A stretch of 40,879 nucleotides of DNA, taken from assembly GCA_018713745.1 (NCBI GenBank), contig DVOH01000028.1:1-40879 (forward strand), given 5' to 3'. Both the position numbers and the translations under genes were made by a program. Origin of the DNA: Candidatus Stercoripulliclostridium merdipullorum (GTDB lineage: Bacteria; Bacillota; Clostridia; Christensenellales; DTU072). Positions 39,001 to 40,879 of the stretch are shown here, one piece after another; within the stretch, counting starts at the first letter, position 1; every line of letters starts with the position of its first letter. Below the pieces are notes generated by a model. That model was not told the DNA's origin. It made no database searches and saw only the letters and a program-made list of their open reading frames with translations.

Positions 39001-40879
39001 CCCGCTTTCGGGATATACGATATTGACTTCGGTGTAAAACGCTCCGCCGTTGGCGTCATAGGAAAGCGAGGGGTTTTTTGCCCAGACCGCATGCAACGTA
39101 CTTGCGCCGTCGCCCATCGTAAACGCGCCGCCCGCAACATACGTCGCTTCGCCGTGCGGATCCGTCGCCCAGCCGAGGAAGGTATAATGTTCGCGTTCGG
39201 GCTCTTGCCCGGGCAACGCCACCGTTTCGTCCCGATGAATCGCAAGCATCGCGGGCGCACCTGTTCCGCCGTTGGCGTCGAAGCTCAAAAGGTATACGGG
39301 CTTCTCCTGCCATGCGGCATAAACCGTAACCTCCGCCCCCTGCTCGGCAGTCAGTCCGACTTTATACTCTTTCTCCGCGGCATACATACTCCAGTTTTGT
39401 TCGTCGTAGATATTCCATCCCACAAAGTCGTAATTTTTGCGGGTCAGTCCGAGCGTTTCGGCAGAGGGCAAAATCAGAGAACCGAAGGTACATTCGATTG
39501 CATGCAGATAGTTGCCTTCGCTGTAAAGCGTTACGGTATACGTCACGGGCTTCCAATGCGCATAAAGCGTCAGATCTCCGACCGTAACATAATTCCCGTC
39601 GAATTCGACCTGTCCTTCCCCGTCGTAATAGCAAATCCCCGCGCCGTCGACTTCGGTAAAATATCCGAGGAAGTTATATCCGTGGCGGGAAGGAAGAAGG
39701 GGAAGCGCGGGCAACGCGCCGTCGTAAATTACGGTCTTACTGCCGCTGCCGCTACCCCCCGCCGAATTGTAATGAATGGTATAAACGTTTGCCGTCCATA
39801 CCGCGTAAAGCGTGACCGCCCCGCCCTGTTCCGCCGCCAGGTTGACGACCGATTGACTGTCGCCGTAAATCTTTTCGCCGGAGGGCGCCGTCGCCCAACC
39901 GCCGAACGTCCAGCCCGTCAAGCTGAATCCGTTTGCCGTCAGCGCCTTTGCGGTGTCGTAGGTGTGGACGGAATTTTCCGTCACGCCTTCGACACTTCCG
40001 CTTGCGCCGTCGGGTTTGTTGGAATCGTACGTTACGGTATAGGTGTTTGCCGTCCATACCGCGTAAAGCATAACCGTTCCGCCCTGTTCCGTCGTCAGGT
40101 TGACGACCGTTTGCCTGTCGTCATACGATGTTCCGCCCGTCGGACTCGTCGCCCAACCTTGGAACGTCCAACCCGTCAGACTGTATCCGTTTGCGGTCAA
40201 GGCGGCTTGTGTATCGTAGGTGTGCAAAGAGTTGCTCGTCGCGCCGCCGACGGTTCCGCTTGCGCCGATCGGCTTGTTGGCGTTGTAGGTCACGGTATAG
40301 GCGTTTGCTTCCCAAACGGCATGCAGCGTTACGCTTCCGTTTGTTGTCGCCGTCAGATCGGAAACCGCCTGCCCGTCCGTATAAGTCTTGCCGCCGCCCG
40401 GCTCGGTCGCCCAACCGACAAACCGCCAACCCGTCAGACGATATCCGTTTGCCGTCAATGCCGAAGAAGTATCGTAAGTATGAGAAGAGTTTGCGGTATC
40501 GCCTTCGATTGCACCGCTTGCGCCGACCGGCTTATCGGAATCGTACGTTACGGTATAAGTATTTGCCTTCCACACCGCATAAAGCGTAACCGTACCGCCT
40601 TGCTCTGCCGCCAGATTGACAACCGACCGACCATCGTCGTAAACCTTTTGTCCGCCCGATTCGGTCGCCCAACCTTGGAACGTCCAACCCGTCAGACGAT
40701 ATCCGTTTGCCGTCAGCGCCTTTTCGGCATCGTAAGTGTGTGCGGAGTCGCTTGTCGTACCCGCAACACTCGCGCTTGCATTGCCCGGCTTGTCGGCATT
40801 GTACGTTACGGTATAGGTGTTTGCCGTCCACACCGCGTAAAGCGTAACCGTACCGCCTTGCTCTGCCGCCAGATTGACA
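36055..40879 (-). CDS. Giant InlB B-repeat/Listeria-Bacteroides-repeat surface protein, 5' end outside the window
   Basis: The open frame runs to the window edge, so the gene is partial; the ORF-track start at 40833 is only an internal GTG. About 1607 residues are visible. First come four full 86-residue near-identical repeats (YTVTYDSDKP... LTGWTFQGWAT... VTLYAVW). About ten more varied InlB B-type (Flg_new) repeats follow, each with a GY.F.GWAT and LYAVW core. Then comes a long alanine-rich coiled-coil region with three near-identical 72-residue copies. A single membrane helix near the end (IINISLGALCGALAILLIARAIL) and a basic tail RAKARRSGDDQ close the protein. There is no LPXTG. It probably projects from the cell surface as an adhesin or scaffold, held by its tail helix. 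It is translationally coupled to the L15-like membrane protein. Confidence 0.9.
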   Translation of the reverse strand, partial: VNLAAEQGGTVTLYAVWTANTYTVTYNADKPGNASASVAGTTSDSAHTYDAEKALTANGYRLTGWTFQGWATESGGQKVYDDGRSVVNLAAEQGGTVTLYAVWKANTYTVTYDSDKPVGASGAIEGDTANSSHTYDTSSALTANGYRLTGWRFVGWATEPGGGKTYTDGQAVSDLTATTNGSVTLHAVWEANAYTVTYNANKPIGASGTVGGATSNSLHTYDTQAALTANGYSLTGWTFQGWATSPTGGTSYDDRQTVVNLTTEQGGTVMLYAVWTANTYTVTYDSNKPDGASGSVEGVTENSVHTYDTAKALTANGFSLTGWTFGGWATAPSGEKIYGDSQSVVNLAAEQGGAVTLYAVWTANVYTIHYNSAGGSGSGSKTVIYDGALPALPLLPSRHGYNFLGYFTEVDGAGICYYDGEGQVEFDGNYVTVGDLTLYAHWKPVTYTVTLYSEGNYLHAIECTFGSLILPSAETLGLTRKNYDFVGWNIYDEQNWSMYAAEKEYKVGLTAEQGAEVTVYAAWQEKPVYLLSFDANGGTGAPAMLAIHRDETVALPGQEPEREHYTFLGWATDPHGEATYVAGGAFTMGDGASTLHAVWAKNPSLSYDANGGAFYTEVNIVYPESGQTVSLTSVVPHRTGFEFVGWSWDKEGSAGDCIDSVVMPAEDSVLYAVWQKLRYTVSVLLPDGYSVEGIEDGADVEYGTEIRFGVVGETPLVFIDGVSVSAVDDDFYTHVVTAETEIRVSDRTELFLLYSANGGSGAPVDRNGYVAGQSATIVRATDLVRTGYAFLGWATEETATEPSLFEGNTVEFVDRSVTLYAVWKANTYTVAYESEGSAAEIVSTFRYDEASLLAPNPFEKTGHTFAGWATSEQGDPVYADGAEVCNLAEADGARITLYAVWKKTVTTVTFDQAGGTDGSESMAIAFGTVPETDTVLPPVRTGYVFLGYFTAPEGGVQVFDADMKPVYTFASGRLSDSLWLLNKEEITLYAVYAGVSYTVVYFSGSDRLGSQAAVYGEAFRLLSAASLGVQVPDHYTFAGWSVVPEGTVAYNDQQQIVNGLAETEGAEFCLYAVSEEDQKVSIRYDGNGGMDAPVDPTLYYVGSEIVLSPDVPQKEGYVFKGWGYDNKTVAFSYTDGAFAPDRFTASEDVRLYAVWEAGETLQSQIDRVEGAVDALNTAVAGLQAEDVALGERIDGMQAALEEAIGAMQSPDETFATDEELAAAIAALKSAYEQADAALQSAVQEVQNNLDAATELLQASIASGLDGVNDTIAALDAAYKNADALINADLASLEDAHAALKASCAAADAALQTAIDNVSAALEAKAAELEEAIAANESDIEAKVAALDTAYKNADALINADLAVLEDADAALEASFVAADAALQTAIDNVSAALETKAAELEEAIASNESDIEAKVAALDTAYKNAGALINADLAALKDADAALEASFLAADAVLQAAIDRVNAALEAKATELEEAIASNESDIEAKVKALDSAYKAADALINSDLAAILGQSEALSSKMVALESAYKAADRVLTEGLENLRAQYENLDGKNKELADKLADLEAETAKTERIYRIINISLGALCGALAILLIARAILRAKARRSGDDQ
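36415..37070 (-). repeat. Three tandem 216-bp (72-residue) repeats in the surface protein coiled coil
   Basis: Units differ by only a few residues; for example VSAALETKAAELEEAIASNE recurs with one or two changes. Matching DNA stretches are exactly 216 bases apart (36621 and 36837). The copies sit in frame and would allow length change by recombination. The outer edges are approximate because the copies fade into weaker heptad repeats. Confidence 0.85.
39780..40879 (-). repeat. Tandem 258-bp (86-residue) InlB-type repeats in the surface protein
   Basis: Four full copies and part of a fifth at the window edge. Corresponding bases at 40553 and 40811 are 258 apart. The repeats are much more alike than the rest of the InlB-type units, suggesting recent duplication. 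Confidence 0.85.

Overview
The window looks like a chromosomal piece of a strictly anaerobic, carbohydrate-using member of the Clostridia (Bacillota), probably an uncultured gut lineage. The evidence is rubrerythrin, a four-cluster ferredoxin, an old-yellow-enzyme/FadH-type flavoprotein and a multi-cluster NAD(P)H-type oxidoreductase, GH2 and GH29 glycosidases, a type II-A CRISPR system, AGGAGG-type ribosome binding sites, near-consensus sigma-A promoters, and a giant InlB-type repeat surface protein. This assignment is inference. No rRNA or tRNA gene was recognised.

Layout. 1-190: left end of an IS200/IS605 element, with only the first 22 codons of TnpA in the window. 247-3320: autoregulated-looking tetR-MMPL exporter operon with a palindromic operator. 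3382-5443: HAD hydrolase and RlmI-like rRNA methyltransferase. 5528-10459: hypB, a large Fe-S/FAD oxidoreductase, hypA, and an ECF S-component fused to a SAM methyltransferase. 10608-11960: ZIP metal transporter and small SpoT-like HD protein. 12181-18717: complete type II-A CRISPR-Cas locus (tracrRNA, cas9, cas1, cas2, csn2, array). 18744-21187: sigma factor, secreted papain-like protein and membrane-anchored protein, read as one regulatory operon. 21222-22933: orphan lipoprotein. 22945-26774: GH2 glycosidase with a GPH-family sugar transporter. 26819-27681: Pr6Pr membrane protein. 27703-31669: isochorismatase-like hydrolase, polyferredoxin, rubrerythrin and FadH-like flavoprotein. 31709-33196: GH29 fucosidase and YdcF-like protein. 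33285-34906: membrane metallophosphoesterase. 34916-40879: a giant repeat surface protein (5' end outside the window), translationally coupled to a membrane protein ending in a ribosomal-protein-L15-like domain.

Most notable points. (1) The CRISPR leader and array promoter appear to lie inside the 3' coding end of csn2, whose stop codon is in the first repeat. (2) tracrRNA and cas9 are divergent, with overlapping promoters and possible antisense to tracrRNA. (3) A uL15-like domain sits on a membrane protein coupled to a cell-surface adhesin. (4) An ECF transporter subunit is fused to a methyltransferase. (5) HypA and HypB flank a multi-cluster flavoprotein without other hydrogenase genes nearby.
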